Of a stretch of 45,929 nt of DNA, positions 10,466 to 21,239 are shown in pieces. Each line of letters starts with the position of its first letter. The stretch's first letter is position 1. The stretch is taken from positions 1 through 45,929 of the forward strand of contig ML986850.1 of the NCBI GenBank assembly GCA_010094045.1, written 5' to 3'. Source of the stretch: Lojkania enalia. Lineage: Eukaryota > Ascomycota > Dothideomycetes > Pleosporales. The position numbers were made by a program, and so were the translations under genes. The notes below the pieces were generated by a model that had not been told where the DNA came from, made no database searches, and saw only the letters and a list, made by a program, of their open reading frames with translations.

Positions 10466-12360
10466 TATAGATCTAGATATTTAGGATTATATTATTAGTA
10501 TTAAATAGTTATATTATTTTCAACTCCAGCTAGATACGGATAAGAATTAGATTATATAGCCCTCTAAGTATTCTACTACTTATAATTCTTCACCTCCTCT
10601 TCTTATACAATTAACTTAGCTAGTATATAATAAGAAAGTAGAGCTAGATATCCGGCGACGCGACGCTCTATAGGAAAAGGACTAGTATTAGTAGTTCTAC
10701 AGTCTAACTATCTATCGTATTAAGAATCTACTAAGACTACTAAAACTATATTAGTCTCTTATAGTCTATAGTTTAAATAAGTTTAGAGCTCTTATACACC
10801 CGTATATAATAAAGTCTAAACCTAATCTAAAGAAAGTTTATTCTCCTATTATTACTCTTATCTTAGCTAATACTTTCTACTTTAATATAAAGAGGAAAGA
10901 GAACGAGTTTTTCTCTATATCTCTATACGAAATCGAGTGGCTGATTAAAGATAAGTAAGCCCTAGAGCTGGAAGATAAGGCTGAAAATAAAGTACTAGTA
11001 AATCTCCGATTACTATCTAAATACTATAGGTATTAGAATATATTTAATAAAACTATAGCTTATTAATTACTAGAATACTACCCTTATAATTATAAGATTA
11101 TTCTTATAGAACTCCTCCCTAATAGTTACAGCCCGTTATATAAGTAGAATATTAAGGAGCTAGAGGTAACTAAGAAGTATATTATAGATAATTTATAGTA
11201 TAGGTATATTAAGTAGAGTTGGAGCTCTTTTATATCTCTAATCCTTTACGTCTATAAATCTAATAGTAACCTATATATCTATATAAATTATTATAAATTT
11301 AATACTCTTATTTATAAGAATATATATCTAATACTATATATAGATAAACTCCTATCTAGACCTATTAAAGTAGTAATTTTTACTAAGTTTAATATTCGCG
11401 TAGCCTTTAATAAGATTAGAATAGATTCTAGCTCTAAAGAATATACTACCTTTTAGACTCGATACAGAACTTATAAATATAAAGTTCTATCTTTTAAATT
11501 ATATAATAGTCTAGTAACTTACTATTACTATATAAATAATATACTAATCAACTACCTAGATAATTTCTATATTACTTATCTAGATAATATTTTTATCTAC
11601 TCTAAAGATAAGATAATATACGCTATCTATATTAAGAAGAGCGAATTTTATATTACCCGAACTAAATACCTTAGCTATATCCTCTTAAATAAAGGCTTTA
11701 AGGTTAATTTAGAGAAGGTAGAAGTACTATATAACTAGCAGCTACCTACTATTATAACAGGTGTAAAATCCTTCTTAGGTTTTACTGGATTCTATTAATA
11801 GTTTATACTAGAATTCTCGCGTGTTATAAAGCTAATTATTATACTATAGAACTCTATAACCTCTTTTATATAGACTTCAGAATATAATATTACCTTTAAG
11901 AAATTGAAGTTAGCACTATTAAGTATACCTACACTCTACTACTTTAACCCTATATTAGAAATAAAAATAGAAACCAACGCCTTTAATAGAGTAGTTATAA
12001 GAGTACTATTATAGAAATATTCTAACAGAAAATAGTACCCTATAATATTCTATAATAAGGTTCTATCCGGTTTAGAACTGAACTAGGAGATCTATAATAA
12101 GAAACTATTCGCAATTGTTACTACGTTTAAATAATAGAGGATAGAGCTTACTTTTATAGCTACTAAGACTCTAGTATATACCGATTATCGCTTACTCGAA
12201 TATTTTATAACTATAAAGGTACTTAATACTTGTTAGGTTTATTAGACTGAGGAATTAGTTTAGTATTAGTTCCGAATCGAGTACACCCTAGGTAAAAATA
12301 ATACTAGAGCGGACATCTTTAGCTATTATAAATAAGATGTAAAAAACTTAAAAGTAGCTT
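10466..12360 (+). pseudogene. Gypsy-A copy 2 protease/RT/RNase H remnant
   Basis: Continuation of Gypsy-A copy 2 pol after Gypsy-B. The RT core spans about 11100-11730: NNILINYLDNFYITYLDNIF at about 11542-11600 is the YxDD region with Asn for Asp. Downstream, SFLGFTGFY near 11770 is a gypsy RT/connection landmark. RNase H follows: IETNAFNRVV near 11960, IYNKKLFAIV near 12090, YTDYRLLEYF near 12178 and FRIEYTLGKNNTRADIF near 12270. This is one polyprotein in order, with stops at former Trp and Gln codons. The protease start lies before the insertion (about 4640-4956). Confidence 0.87.
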
Positions 12361-12539
12361 AAACTAATAACTAGTTAAGAGTCTTATTTAAACCGTATTA
12401 ACTTCACCCCCGAATTAATACTAAATTAGTCTAGTCCTATATTACCTAAATAATAACTTAAGTAGCTATACTAAATATTATTAAAGGCTAAAAGTAGGTT
12501 ATATTATTAGACTCTCTAGAATTAATTAATATATTACTA

Positions 12540-13640
12540 TAGAAAAACCGAGCCTCCTTCGCGTAAGAACGTACCCTTTTATTCTATAAGTATCGGATAG
12601 AGAATAGACTACTCCTCTACGATAATTACTTATATATTCTATTAGATTTAGGCCTTTATATATAACTTATATAAGAGGCTTATAACTAAGTATCCTCTAC
12701 ATACTCAAACGCTACTAAAACCTATTAGTTACTATTCTAGAAATACTACTAGAAGGGTATAGAGGCTACTTATAAACGATATATATAGAATTATATCCTA
12801 TACTATAAAGTTTATCCGATATAAACCCGAACCCTAGGTTTTATCTACCTACTTTCTATACTAAATTAACTAATATAGTACCTATATATTAACTTTAAAG
12901 ATTTTCCTATAGATAAGTCCGGATATAATTAGATTATAGTAGTAATTAATCGCCTGTCTAAATAAGTAGTATCTATTTCCTACTATCGTATAATTAACGT
13001 ATAGGGAATAGCCGAATTGTTTATTTAATAGATATACTACTTTAACTATACGCCCGAAACTATTATTTTAAACTAAGGACCTTAGTTTATATCTAGTTTC
13101 TAGTCCGAATTCTACTATATCTTAGGCGTAAAAATTAAACTATCTACTACTTATTATAAAGAGATTAACGGATAGATGGAGATTATAAAAAAGTATATTA
13201 ATTAGAGACTACACTCTTTCGTATCCTTCTACTAGAATAACTAGAGTTCTCTATTACCTATAATTAATCGAGTATAAGCGACTCTACCCTATATAACGAT
13301 TAAAATATCCCTATATTAGATCCTATATAGATTTAAACTCTATTAGAGTTAGGATTAGAAATATTCTATTAATTCTATTACTATAACAGGTAAATTAAAT
13401 TATAAGAACGTTTTAGCTCTAATAACTTATATATATATAGCCTAGGAAACTATAAAGGCTAATATTAAGAAGGTTTAGGATTATATATAATCTATTATTA
13501 ACTATTACTAGTAACTAATTAATTAGTAGATTAGTAATATAGTCTACCTAAATACTAAGAATCTTACGGTCTAGAGACTGAGCCGAAAGCTATCCGATTA
13601 ATAGGAGGGCCCTTTTAAAGTACTAGAATAGGTTAGAAAC
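12540..13640 (+). pseudogene. Gypsy-A copy 2 integrase remnant
   Basis: DDE integrase relic directly after RNase H. Landmarks on the plus strand: a zinc-binding region around 12720-12800; INFKDFPIDKSGYN and VVINRLSK near 12885-12960 (first core Asp region, Asp changed to Asn); PETIILN*GP*FISSF near 13050-13100 (second Asp region); and a motif near 13160-13190 ending EING*ME, where gypsy integrases have DGQTE. The run to the chromodomain is continuous. The stops and lost Asp residues make it inactive. Confidence 0.84.
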
Positions 13641-13779
13641 TTATACTATTTACAGCTACCCTTAGAGTTAAGAATATATAATATCTTTGTACTAAACCTA
13701 CTATATAAGAACCCCTAGGACCCTCTACTAGAGTAAGAAGCTCCGAAACCACCCGCTATCGCTATTAAGGGGGTAGAAG

Positions 13780-14020
13780 AGTAGGAGGTTAAGGAAATAC
13801 TAGCTAGTAAGCTATATCACAAGACCCTTAAATACCGTATAAAATAGGTAGGATATAATCCTAACCCGGTCTAGTATAAAGCCTTAAATTTTATAGGTTC
13901 GCCTTATAAGCTAAGAGCTTTTTATAATAAGTATCTAAATTAGCTAGGACTTCTAAGAGCCCTAACCAAATAGATTAAGGTATATAAGAATAGTATAGAG
14001 AATATAGATTACCTAGTAGA
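13780..14020 (+). pseudogene. Gypsy-A copy 2 chromodomain remnant
   Basis: The plus-strand reading includes LKYRIK*VGYNPNPV*Y, then NFIGSPYKLRAFYNKYLN and further a Gly-Leu-rich end. This is the C-terminal chromodomain and tail typical of fungal chromovirus Pol proteins (YRVKWxGYxPDPxWY...NFxxSPxKLRxFH). Stops stand at both Trp positions, as TGG-to-TAG change gives. It supports classing Gypsy-A as a chromovirus. Confidence 0.83.
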
Positions 14021-14059
14021 CGATAACGTATAAGAGTTAAGTAGTAGATTAGAAAACTA

Positions 14060-15123
14060 AATTATAGGCCCGAAATTACTTCTCTATAAAATCTGGAAGA
14101 TCTAATAGCAGGCTGGCGGATACCTCTCTAATCCTCTTCTCCTCTACCCTCCTTCCCCTTTCTTCCCTCCGGACTCCCCTTAAACCTCCTCTACTTTATT
14201 TTTAGCTGCCTAAGAGCGCCGCGATATCAGTTTAAAGGTTAGATACTAAAGCCTCTAAGGCCGAAACCTAATAGAACAACTCAGTACCCTAGTAGAATAA
14301 AGCTACCTAGATACTAGCCGTAAGAAAGCTATCTTTCTAACTTCTTACAACCTAGGCTATAAGCGCTAGGCTATAAGCGGACTCTAAAACAGCCTTAAAG
14401 GCTACCTTTTTATCCTCCTTATCCCCTACGTATTAGGCTGCTATCTATAGTTTAAGATGGTCCCGGAGGACTAGAAACTCCTCCTTATAATAGAAGGGGA
14501 TCTATAAGTATGTTAGTAGTAAGTATCCTACTAATATTAGATATAATTCGTACGGGGTTGTACTTTTTATTTTATAAGGTATAATACTCGCATTTTTTTA
14601 ATCTTAGAAACTAAAAGATAAATATTATATACCGCCCGTAGGCGAGCGCATATATAGCCTAAAAGTAAATAATTTAGAAGGTCTCTAAAGAGGCTCTAAA
14701 AGGTGGGTAGAGTAGTATATTAATTAATTTTTTTCTATAAGGCGTTAGTAATACTTTAATAATTAATAGTACTAGAGACGCGTAATAATACGTATAGAGT
14801 AGAAGTTATTATTTAGTTAAGAAAGCTTAGTTAACAGTAACCTAGTAATATACTAAAGCTGGTAAACGCTTATTACTATACGCGACAAAATTGTAATATT
14901 AATAAACTGTTATAATAGTAGTTACCAGCTAATATATAGATTAATTATACTTACTATAAAAACCTTACTTAATATTATATTAATAAACGCATCTTTATAG
15001 GCAACTATATATATTAGTTCTTACTGGTAAATACCTCCTCGAAGAAATTTCTTTATACTAGAACCCATCCGTAATAGCCCCAATTCTCTCCCAAACTAGC
15101 GTAGATAGGGACTATCAGCCTAT
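14060..15123 (+). other. Gypsy-A 3' region beyond pol, about 1.07 kb, unassigned
   Basis: Between the end of the chromodomain tail and the purine tract lie about 1.07 kb that I cannot assign. The first part is C/T rich (14120-14200) and reads as a Pro/Ser/Leu-rich stretch. Later, one plus-strand frame stays fairly readable to about 14700, with stops mostly TAG/TAA, but I recognise no domain. The last part (14700-15123) is AT rich. It could be a long 3' untranslated region or a lost additional gene. The matching part of copy 1 is outside the window. Confidence 0.5.
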
Positions 15124-15137
15124 AAGAAGGGGGGTAG
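15124..15137 (+). other. Gypsy-A copy 2 polypurine tract
   Basis: The tract aagaaggggggtag lies directly before the 3' LTR. A G/A run at this place primes plus-strand synthesis. It fixes the plus orientation of the element. Confidence 0.8.
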
Positions 15138-15416
15138 TATAATAATACAAAGAAATTATTCTACGAAAAGCTTTATATATAACCTTATCCTAAAGTTTTT
15201 CGCTTATCTTATTCTACCCCTAGTTCTACCCCTTTTCCCTTCTATATATAGTTATATACTCCCTTATAAGTAGCTTAATAGTTCTTCTATATCCTTTCGT
15301 ATAAGGCCTATAGGTGTTAATAGAATTCTTAGGTCTCTAAACTCCTACGCACTCCTATATACCTCTAAGTAGATTCGTACTGTATTTAGACCTATTATCT
15401 TACCTATACTATTATA
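15138..15416 (+). repeat. Gypsy-A copy 2 3' LTR (279 bp)
   Basis: Begins tataataatacaaag and ends ctatactattata, matching 2763-3041 in length and order. It is followed by gtaat (15417-15421), the mutated target duplication of gtaac at 2758-2762. Confidence 0.88.
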
Positions 15417-16104
15417 GTAATAGTTATTCTATACATATAGATAGAAGTTTACTCTTATTATAACTTACGCGTATATTAGTTCTAGTATAGGAATTAGAAG
15501 GTAAATTATAGTTAGATATCAGCGGTTACTTCTAATTCTAATAGGTTATTAATAGTTTTTAAGTTTTTACCTAAATATACTCTACGCGGCTTTTCTAAAG
15601 ATAATCCTAATTATAGAGGCTAGGAAGTTCTAAACCTAAAGGCTTTAATTAATAGAAGGTTTCTAAAATCCTATCTAGATAACTAAATAATTTAATATAA
15701 TAGTATATAAGTATTATAATCTAAACTAAATTAGGTATATTTTAGACTTAGATATAGTTAAATAAATAATCAATATAATATTATTAAAGAGGCTATTATT
15801 AGTAGTATTAAGTTTTTCTATATAATATAATAGCGTAGGTAAGATAATAGGTCTGAATACAGTATAAATCTACTTAGAGGTATATAGGAGTATATAGGGG
15901 ATTAGGGACCTAAGAATTCTATTAACACCTATAGGCCTTATATAAAAGGATATAGAAGAACTACTAAGCTACTTATAAGAGAGTATACAACTATATACAG
16001 AAGGGAAAAGGGGTAGAACTAGGAGTAAAATAAGATAAGCAAAAAACTTTAGGATAAGGTTATATATAAAGCTTTTCGTAGAACGATTTCTTTGCATTAT
16101 TACA
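15417..16104 (-). mobile_element. Gypsy-A copy 1, 5' end (leader and 5' LTR)
   Basis: This is the part of Gypsy-A copy 1 displaced to the right of copy 2. It consists of 15417-15825, the reverse complement of the leader seen at 3042-3442, and the reversed LTR at 15826-16104. The three bases agt after the target duplication also match the reverse of the copy 2 leader. Its right flank (16105 onward) is a pogo-A transposon, so copy 1 inserted into that element; the bases 16105-16109 (tctac) should recur beyond its other end, left of the window. Confidence 0.87.
15826..16104 (-). repeat. Gypsy-A copy 1 5' LTR (279 bp)
   Basis: Reverse complement of the LTRs at 2763-3041 and 15138-15416, with the same length. 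On the minus strand it begins TGTAATAATGCAAAG, so here the original TG start is kept. Confidence 0.88.
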
Positions 16105-16149
16105 TCTACCACCTATCTTATTAGTATAAGGGTAATAATATACTAGGCG

Positions 16150-16640
16150 ATTAGGTAATTATAACTAGTAATAATAGCTGGACAAATAATAAGATTAGTA
16201 TTACCTAGTTTAAGTACTTTAATTAGTATATAAAGAGCCGTACGATAGGTATCTATCGATTACTAGTTATTAACAGCTACGATAGCTACGTTTCGCTTAA
16301 GTTTTAAGAGATCTGTAAGGAGGAGAAAATTATCTATCTCTATATACCGCTATATTCGTCGTATCTACTATAACTACTTAATATAGGCTACTTCTTACTA
16401 TTAAAGCGTATATATAGTACTAAGATCTTAGCCTTAGTATATAATTATATTAACTATATTAATAAAACTACCTTCCTTCCAGCCTTTAAAGTAGCCTATA
16501 ATTAATTAATTATAGAAGCTAATATCTATATAAGCTTTTAAAGCGCTAGAATAGTATTATATAATTTAGAGGCGGTACTATTAAAGCTTAATATTAAATT
16601 ACATACGCTGATACTACCTATATTAGAGACTACTTTCTAA
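16150..16640 (+). pseudogene. Pogo-A copy 1 transposase C-terminal remnant
   Basis: This is the relic of a DDE transposase of the Fot1/pogo type, which cuts and pastes the element at TA sites. It reads W-T-N-N-K near 16180. RLLVINSYDSYVSLKF near 16255-16305 is the second catalytic region (RLLxxDGHxSH in the family), with Asn for Asp. YLL*LLNIGYFLLLKRIYS follows near 16365-16425 (third region, QPLDVGxFxPLKxxY). The N-terminal half is missing and stops remain. Confidence 0.82.
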
Positions 16641-17149
16641 AAGGCTAAAACACCTAGTAATATATATAAACTAGAGGCTTAATTAATAATAATTTATAGT
16701 AGAATTTAGTAATATTAAGATTTATTACCTATATTAATTATCGCAGCCTTTAATTAGGTTTAAAAAAGTACTATAATAATAACGTATTTAATCACGCTAA
16801 TAGCTAATTAAATTAAAAGTCTTAAGAAAGTAAACGAAGCAGTAATAAAGCGAAAATAATAGAAAAGAAAGTAATTATAGAAGTAGGGGATTCTAATAAA
16901 AGCTGCAAGTAAGAATATAATTAATTAAAATAACGTTGAAGGGTAGATTAATAAGAAAATTTATAATTAGAGTACTTAGCTGTAAGAGAGTAGCCAGCTT
17001 TAATAGAGCTATAGGTACTGTAAACAGTCTAGCTATAATACTTAAACGTGCTAAATTAATAGTATAGGTGTTAAATAATTTAATAGACTATCGTTTCCTA
17101 TAGTATATATATATATAGTTGATAATTATCGCGATTAAATCGTTCGAAT

Positions 17150-17200
17150 CTTAGTAGAATAATAGCTTACTTATACTAATAGCTCGCTTGTAAACTATAT
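17150..17200 (+). repeat. Pogo-A copy 1 right terminal inverted repeat
   Basis: This segment (core aagcttacttatactaatag-like, ending gctcgcttgtaaactatat) matches both ends of the complete pogo-A copy. It is followed by TA at 17201-17202. Confidence 0.82.
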
Positions 17201-17202
17201 TA

Positions 17203-17847
17203 TAGCTTTAATAACTTTATCTAATATCTTTTTTTTTTCTTCTTCCCCTAGCGCTATATATTTAGTACTTTTCTATAGCTACCTTTTCTTAATACTTTTA
17301 GCAGAGCGATTAGTAGTATAGGTACTTTTAATATCCTTTTCCTTAGTAGTAAGTAATATAGCCTTATCTCTCTATTAGATAGTGTGCTTAATATTTCTAA
17401 GTATACCCTTAAAGGGTATTATAAGGTTAGTTAGACAGCCTTTTTAAGAACTAGTTTAACTATATAATAAAAGAACATATTTAATTTTATAATCCTTTAA
17501 CTACTCACCCTATATTTATTAGTAAACTATAATAAAAGACTAGTATAATTACTTACCTATATTAACTCCACCTACTTATCTTAGTTAAAGTTAACTAGTA
17601 GCTCTAATAGCTTTAGTAGTAGTAAGCTACCTAGACTATCGAGAAAATTATTATTAATAGGCTCTACTTTAATAGTCGATATTTTATAGAAACTATAATA
17701 AAAGTATATAATAAATCGAAGATTTAGAGTTGTATTAATAAGAGTATAGTAGGAAGAAGAGTTATAGTAGAGTATTAGGCTCAACGCGATAAGTATATAT
17801 ACTACCTACTAGTATAGATTAGATAGAAGTAATAATAAAATATATAA
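17203..17847. other. Unassigned degenerate sequence between two pogo elements
   Basis: This is the only stretch I cannot assign to an element. It is AT rich and CA/TG poor. On the minus strand, 17205-17400 reads as a Lys/Glu/Ile/Ser-rich stretch with few stops (for example IALGEEEKKKILDKVIKAI). A 67-codon minus-strand frame at 17581-17784 is rich in Leu, Tyr and Ser and looks like chance. The bases from 17580 onward recur after the assembly gap. It may be an older transposon remnant or the original substrate into which pogo-A inserted. No domain is recognised. Confidence 0.4.
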
Positions 17848-19039
17848 TATACCTTATAAATAAGCGGCTTATATAAGCGAGTAGTCTACTCTATTACTAA
17901 AACACGACACTTAAACTTTTAATAATAATATAATAACGAAACAAAAAAAATATAGCTTAAAACGAGAATTAAGTAAACTTAGCCCTCTTAACTACTAAAA
18001 GAGGCTAAATAAATAGCGAAAGACGTACTACTTTAATATTTAACGCGATTTAAATAACTATATACTAATAATATGCTGGAATTTACTTATAGTATAATTA
18101 TAAGCCTAACTTAAAGAGACTAATAAAACTTAGAGGAGGTTATTATTTAATATATACTTAACCTAGATTCGCGAGGATTTATACCTACCTTAGCTACTAT
18201 ATAAGATATAGTTAATAGCTTACTTACTAAATGTAGTATAGGCTAGATTAGTATATATTAGCTTAGAAACTTTATTAGATGTATTCTTAAGTTTAAGATA
18301 CGCTTAAATCGGCTTTATAATTGCTAGAGAACTCTATACGAAGATTCTAAGGTAATTAAAGGCTAGTTTAAGCTTATATAGTATATTAAGAAGAAGTATA
18401 GTATTTTAGATAAAGATATATATAATTTCGACAAATCTAGTTTTTAAATAGGTATTATCTTATTACAACTAGTTGTTATAGGTATAGAGAGATATAATCA
18501 ACTAAAGGTAATTTAATTAGATAATTATAAATAGATTTTAGTAATTTAAGAGATTAATACTACTAGTTAGACGCTTCTACCCTTTATTATTATTACTAGC
18601 TACTACTATCTCTCTACCTAGTATAAAAGCGACGATATACCTAGAAACTAGGCTATTATAGTTAGTAAAAACGGCTGGACAATAAATAAACTCGGTATTA
18701 AGTAGTTAAAGTACTTTTATAAGTATATAAGGGATTATATAATAGGCGCGCGTCGACTACTAATCTTTAATAGCTATAATAGTTATAACTCGCTTAATTT
18801 CTAGAAACTCTATAAGAAATAGAGTATTATTCTATTTTATATACCAGCTTATTTATTACACCTATTATAGCTACTAGATATAGGTTACTTCTTACTATTA
18901 AAGTATATATATAGAAATTAGATTTTAGTCTTAGTATATAATTATATTAACTATATTATAAAACTTAAGTTTTTTCTAGCCTTTAAAGCTGCTTCTAATA
19001 TATTAATTATAAAGGATAATATCTATATAAGCTTTTAAG
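17848..19039 (+). mobile_element. Pogo-C element, left end up to the assembly gap
   Basis: Fot1/pogo-type transposon, plus strand. The left end lies near 17848, where the sequence (atatacc...ttataaataagcggc...ttactaaaac) resembles the pogo-A terminal repeat in layout but differs in detail, so this is a related yet separate family. The exact terminus is uncertain because the right end lies outside the window. Gypsy-C copy 1 inserted into this element at 20720/20721. The same sequence is repeated after the gap. Confidence 0.72.
17905..19039 (+). pseudogene. Pogo-C transposase remnant, left copy
   Basis: Through-stop translation on the plus strand gives a Fot1/pogo transposase in order. The DNA-binding CENP-B-like part includes LDSRGFIPTLATI near 18165-18205. 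The first catalytic region is YNFDKSSF*IGII near 18421-18460 (family YNFDExGFxxG; Asp kept). The second is RRLLIFNSYNSYNSLNF near 18751-18800, with Asn for Asp. The third is LLDIGYFLLLKYIY near 18866-18910. It breaks off at the gap. TAG and TAA replace Gln and Trp codons. Confidence 0.82.
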
Positions 19040-19049
19040 NNNNNNNNNN
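19040..19049. other. Assembly gap (10 N)
   Basis: Ten undetermined bases. The sequence on either side overlaps by 1460 bp, so the gap size is probably a placeholder and the true distance is likely negative (two contig ends not merged). Confidence 0.97.
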
Positions 19050-20509
19050 CTTAGTTAAAGTTAACTAGTAGCTCTAATAGCTTTAGTAGTAGTAAGCTAC
19101 CTAGACTATCGAGAAAATTATTATTAATAGGCTCTACTTTAATAGTCGATATTTTATAGAAACTATAATAAAAGTATATAATAAATCGAAGATTTAGAGT
19201 TATATTAATAAAAGTATAGTAGGAAGAAGAGTTATAGTAGAGTATTAGGCTCAACGCGATAAGTATATATACTACCTACTAGTATAGATTAGATAGAAGT
19301 AATAATAAAATATATAATATACCTTATAAATAAGCGGCTTATATAAGCGAGTAGTCTACTCTATTACTAAAACACGACACTTAAACTTTTAATAATAATA
19401 TAATAACGAAACAAAAAAAATATAGCTTAAAACGAGAATTAAGTAAACTTAGCCCTCTTAACTACTAAAAGAGGCTAAATAAATAGCGAAAGACGTACTA
19501 CTTTAATATTTAACGCGATTTAAATAACTATATACTAATAATATGCTGGAATTTACTTATAGTATAATTATAAGCCTAACTTAAAGAGACTAATAAAACT
19601 TAGAGGAGGTTATTATTTAATATATACTTAACCTAGATTCGCGAGGATTTATACCTACCTTAGCTACTATATAAGATATAGTTAATAGCTTACTTACTAA
19701 ATGTAGTATAGGCTAGATTAGTATATATTAGCTTAGAAACTTTATTAGATGTATTCTTAAGTTTAAGATACGCTTAAATCGGCTTTATAATTGCTAGAGA
19801 ACTCTATACGAAGATTCTAAGGTAATTAAAGGCTAGTTTAAGCTTATATAGTATATTAAGAAGAAGTATAGTATTTTAGATAAAGATATATATAATTTCG
19901 ACAAATCTAGTTTTTAAATAGGTATTATCTTATTACAACTAGTTGTTATAGGTATAGAGAGATATAATCAACTAAAGGTAATTTAATTAGATAATTATAA
20001 ATAGATTTTAGTAATTTAAGAGATTAATACTACTAGTTAGACGCTTCTACCCTTTATTATTATTACTAGCTACTACTATCTCTCTACCTAGTATAAAAGC
20101 GACGATATACCTAGAAACTAGGCTATTATAGTTAGTAAAAACGGCTGGACAATAAATAAACTCGGTATTAAGTAGTTAAAGTACTTTTATAAGTATATAA
20201 GGGATTATATAATAGGCGCGCGTCGACTACTAATCTTTAATAGCTATAATAGTTATAACTCGCTTAATTTCTAGAAACTCTATAAGAAATAGAGTATTAT
20301 TCTATTTTATATACCAGCTTATTTATTACACCTATTATAGCTACTAGATATAGGTTACTTCTTACTATTAAAGTATATATATAGAAATTAGATTTTAGTC
20401 TTAGTATATAATTATATTAACTATATTATAAAACTTAAGTTTTTTCTAGCCTTTAAAGCTGCTTCTAATATATTAATTATAAAGGATAATATCTATATAA
20501 GCTTTTAAG
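19050..20509. repeat. Right copy of 1460-bp near-perfect duplication flanking the gap
   Basis: Repeats 17580-19039 with only two differences by eye, both G on the left and A on the right. It starts at the first base after the Ns. The end at 20509 is set by where the left copy runs into the Ns, not by any biological boundary. That symmetry is what an unmerged contig overlap gives. A true tandem duplication is possible but less likely, since real repeats in this window are far more diverged. Confidence 0.93.
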
Positions 20510-20720
20510 GAGTTAGTCTAGTCCTATTTAATTTAGAAGTAGTACTTTTAAAGCTTAATATAAAGCTTTATACGCTAATACTGCTAGTATAAGATAATAC
20601 CCTATAAGAAGTAAAAATACTAAGTAATACGCGCGAGCTAAAAACTTAATTAATATTAATTTGTAATTAGATTTAAAGGGATATAAGCTCTTTACTAGCT
20701 TCTATTATTAAGAAGCTAAA
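19318..20720 (+). mobile_element. Pogo-C element after the gap, cut by Gypsy-C copy 1
   Basis: This repeats the left part of pogo-C and then extends it from 20510 to 20720. The transposase part at 19375-20509 equals that at 17905-19039, and the reading continues through the end of the catalytic domain to about 20600. At 20721 the 5' LTR of Gypsy-C copy 1 begins. The bases 20716-20720 (ctaaa) are the expected target duplication. The end of pogo-C should lie beyond the far end of Gypsy-C copy 1, outside the window. Confidence 0.75.
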
Positions 20721-21023
20721 TATTACAGTAATACCGCGATACTTCTATACCTATACTACTCTTACTATAATACCCGAACTAGCTGCTAGCAACAGCTATT
20801 AGCTGCTAGCTAGAATATAACCGACTTATTATAACTATAATAGAGAAAGGTTTTACTAACCCGGCTAACCTATATAGTAGTATAGACCTAGCTTCTATAA
20901 AAATCTATATAATATAGATATCTCTATTCTTTATATAACGTTTTAATATTTATATATAATACGTAATAATAGAGTTAACTACCTAAAGTATAATTAACTA
21001 ACTATATATAAGCGTTTATAATA
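20721..21023 (+). repeat. Gypsy-C copy 1 5' LTR (303 bp)
   Basis: Begins tattacagtaataccgcg and ends gcgtttataata (originally TG...CA). The same 303-bp length occurs at 33540-33842, 39231-39533 (both reversed) and 41347-41649. Confidence 0.92.
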
Positions 21024-21239
21024 TTATATTATATTATCTACTATTATATACTATAGACGAGAACGTGCTTATTAATATACTTAAAGTAATCTAAAATAAA
21101 CTAGACTCTTTATAGTAGAAGAATAAGATATTAGTAGAGGCTTTAGTAACCTAGGAGAACTGCTATAAGTTAGACCTTAAAGCGATATAAAGAGAATTTA
21201 GTAGCTACTAAATAGCTACTCCTCTACTAGCTACTAGTA

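Larger units (their letters stand above)
2763..15416 (+). mobile_element. Gypsy-A copy 2, complete chromovirus interrupted by Gypsy-B
   Basis: A full-length Ty3/gypsy element with 279-bp LTRs at 2763-3041 and 15138-15416. It is interrupted at 4957-10460 by Gypsy-B; without that insert it is 7145 bp. It sits in the leader of Gypsy-A copy 1 in the opposite orientation, with a 5-bp target duplication gtaac (2758-2762) and gtaat (15417-15421). Order: 5' LTR, leader, gag, protease, RT, RNase H, integrase, chromodomain, then about 1.07 kb of unassigned 3' sequence, a purine tract and the 3' LTR. The chromodomain places it among chromoviruses. The coding sequence is riddled with TAG/TAA at former Gln and Trp codons, so it is a non-autonomous relic. 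Confidence 0.92.
16105..17200 (+). mobile_element. Pogo-A copy 1, 3' part (Fot1/pogo DNA transposon)
   Basis: These 1096 bp are collinear, without net length change, with 30246-29151 of the complete pogo-A at 29151-31000. The 5' 754 bp are missing because Gypsy-A copy 1 inserted at 16104/16105; they are expected left of the window. The terminal inverted repeat ends at 17200 and is followed by TA (17201-17202), the dinucleotide that pogo/Tc1-type transposons duplicate. This is among the oldest layers in the left half. It keeps a little more CA/TG than Gypsy-A. Confidence 0.88.
17580..19039. repeat. Left copy of 1460-bp near-perfect duplication flanking an assembly gap
   Basis: Base for base the same as 19050-20509 except for two G/A differences seen by eye (17732 and 17742). 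It ends exactly at the run of Ns. See the right copy for interpretation. Confidence 0.93.

Noticed and set aside
17581..17784. 67-codon minus-strand open frame, repeated at 19051-19254
   Set aside because: Low-complexity Leu/Tyr/Ser/Asn protein, no domain, TG/CA-poor DNA where one strand can stay open by chance. The second copy comes from the duplicated gap flank and is not independent conservation.
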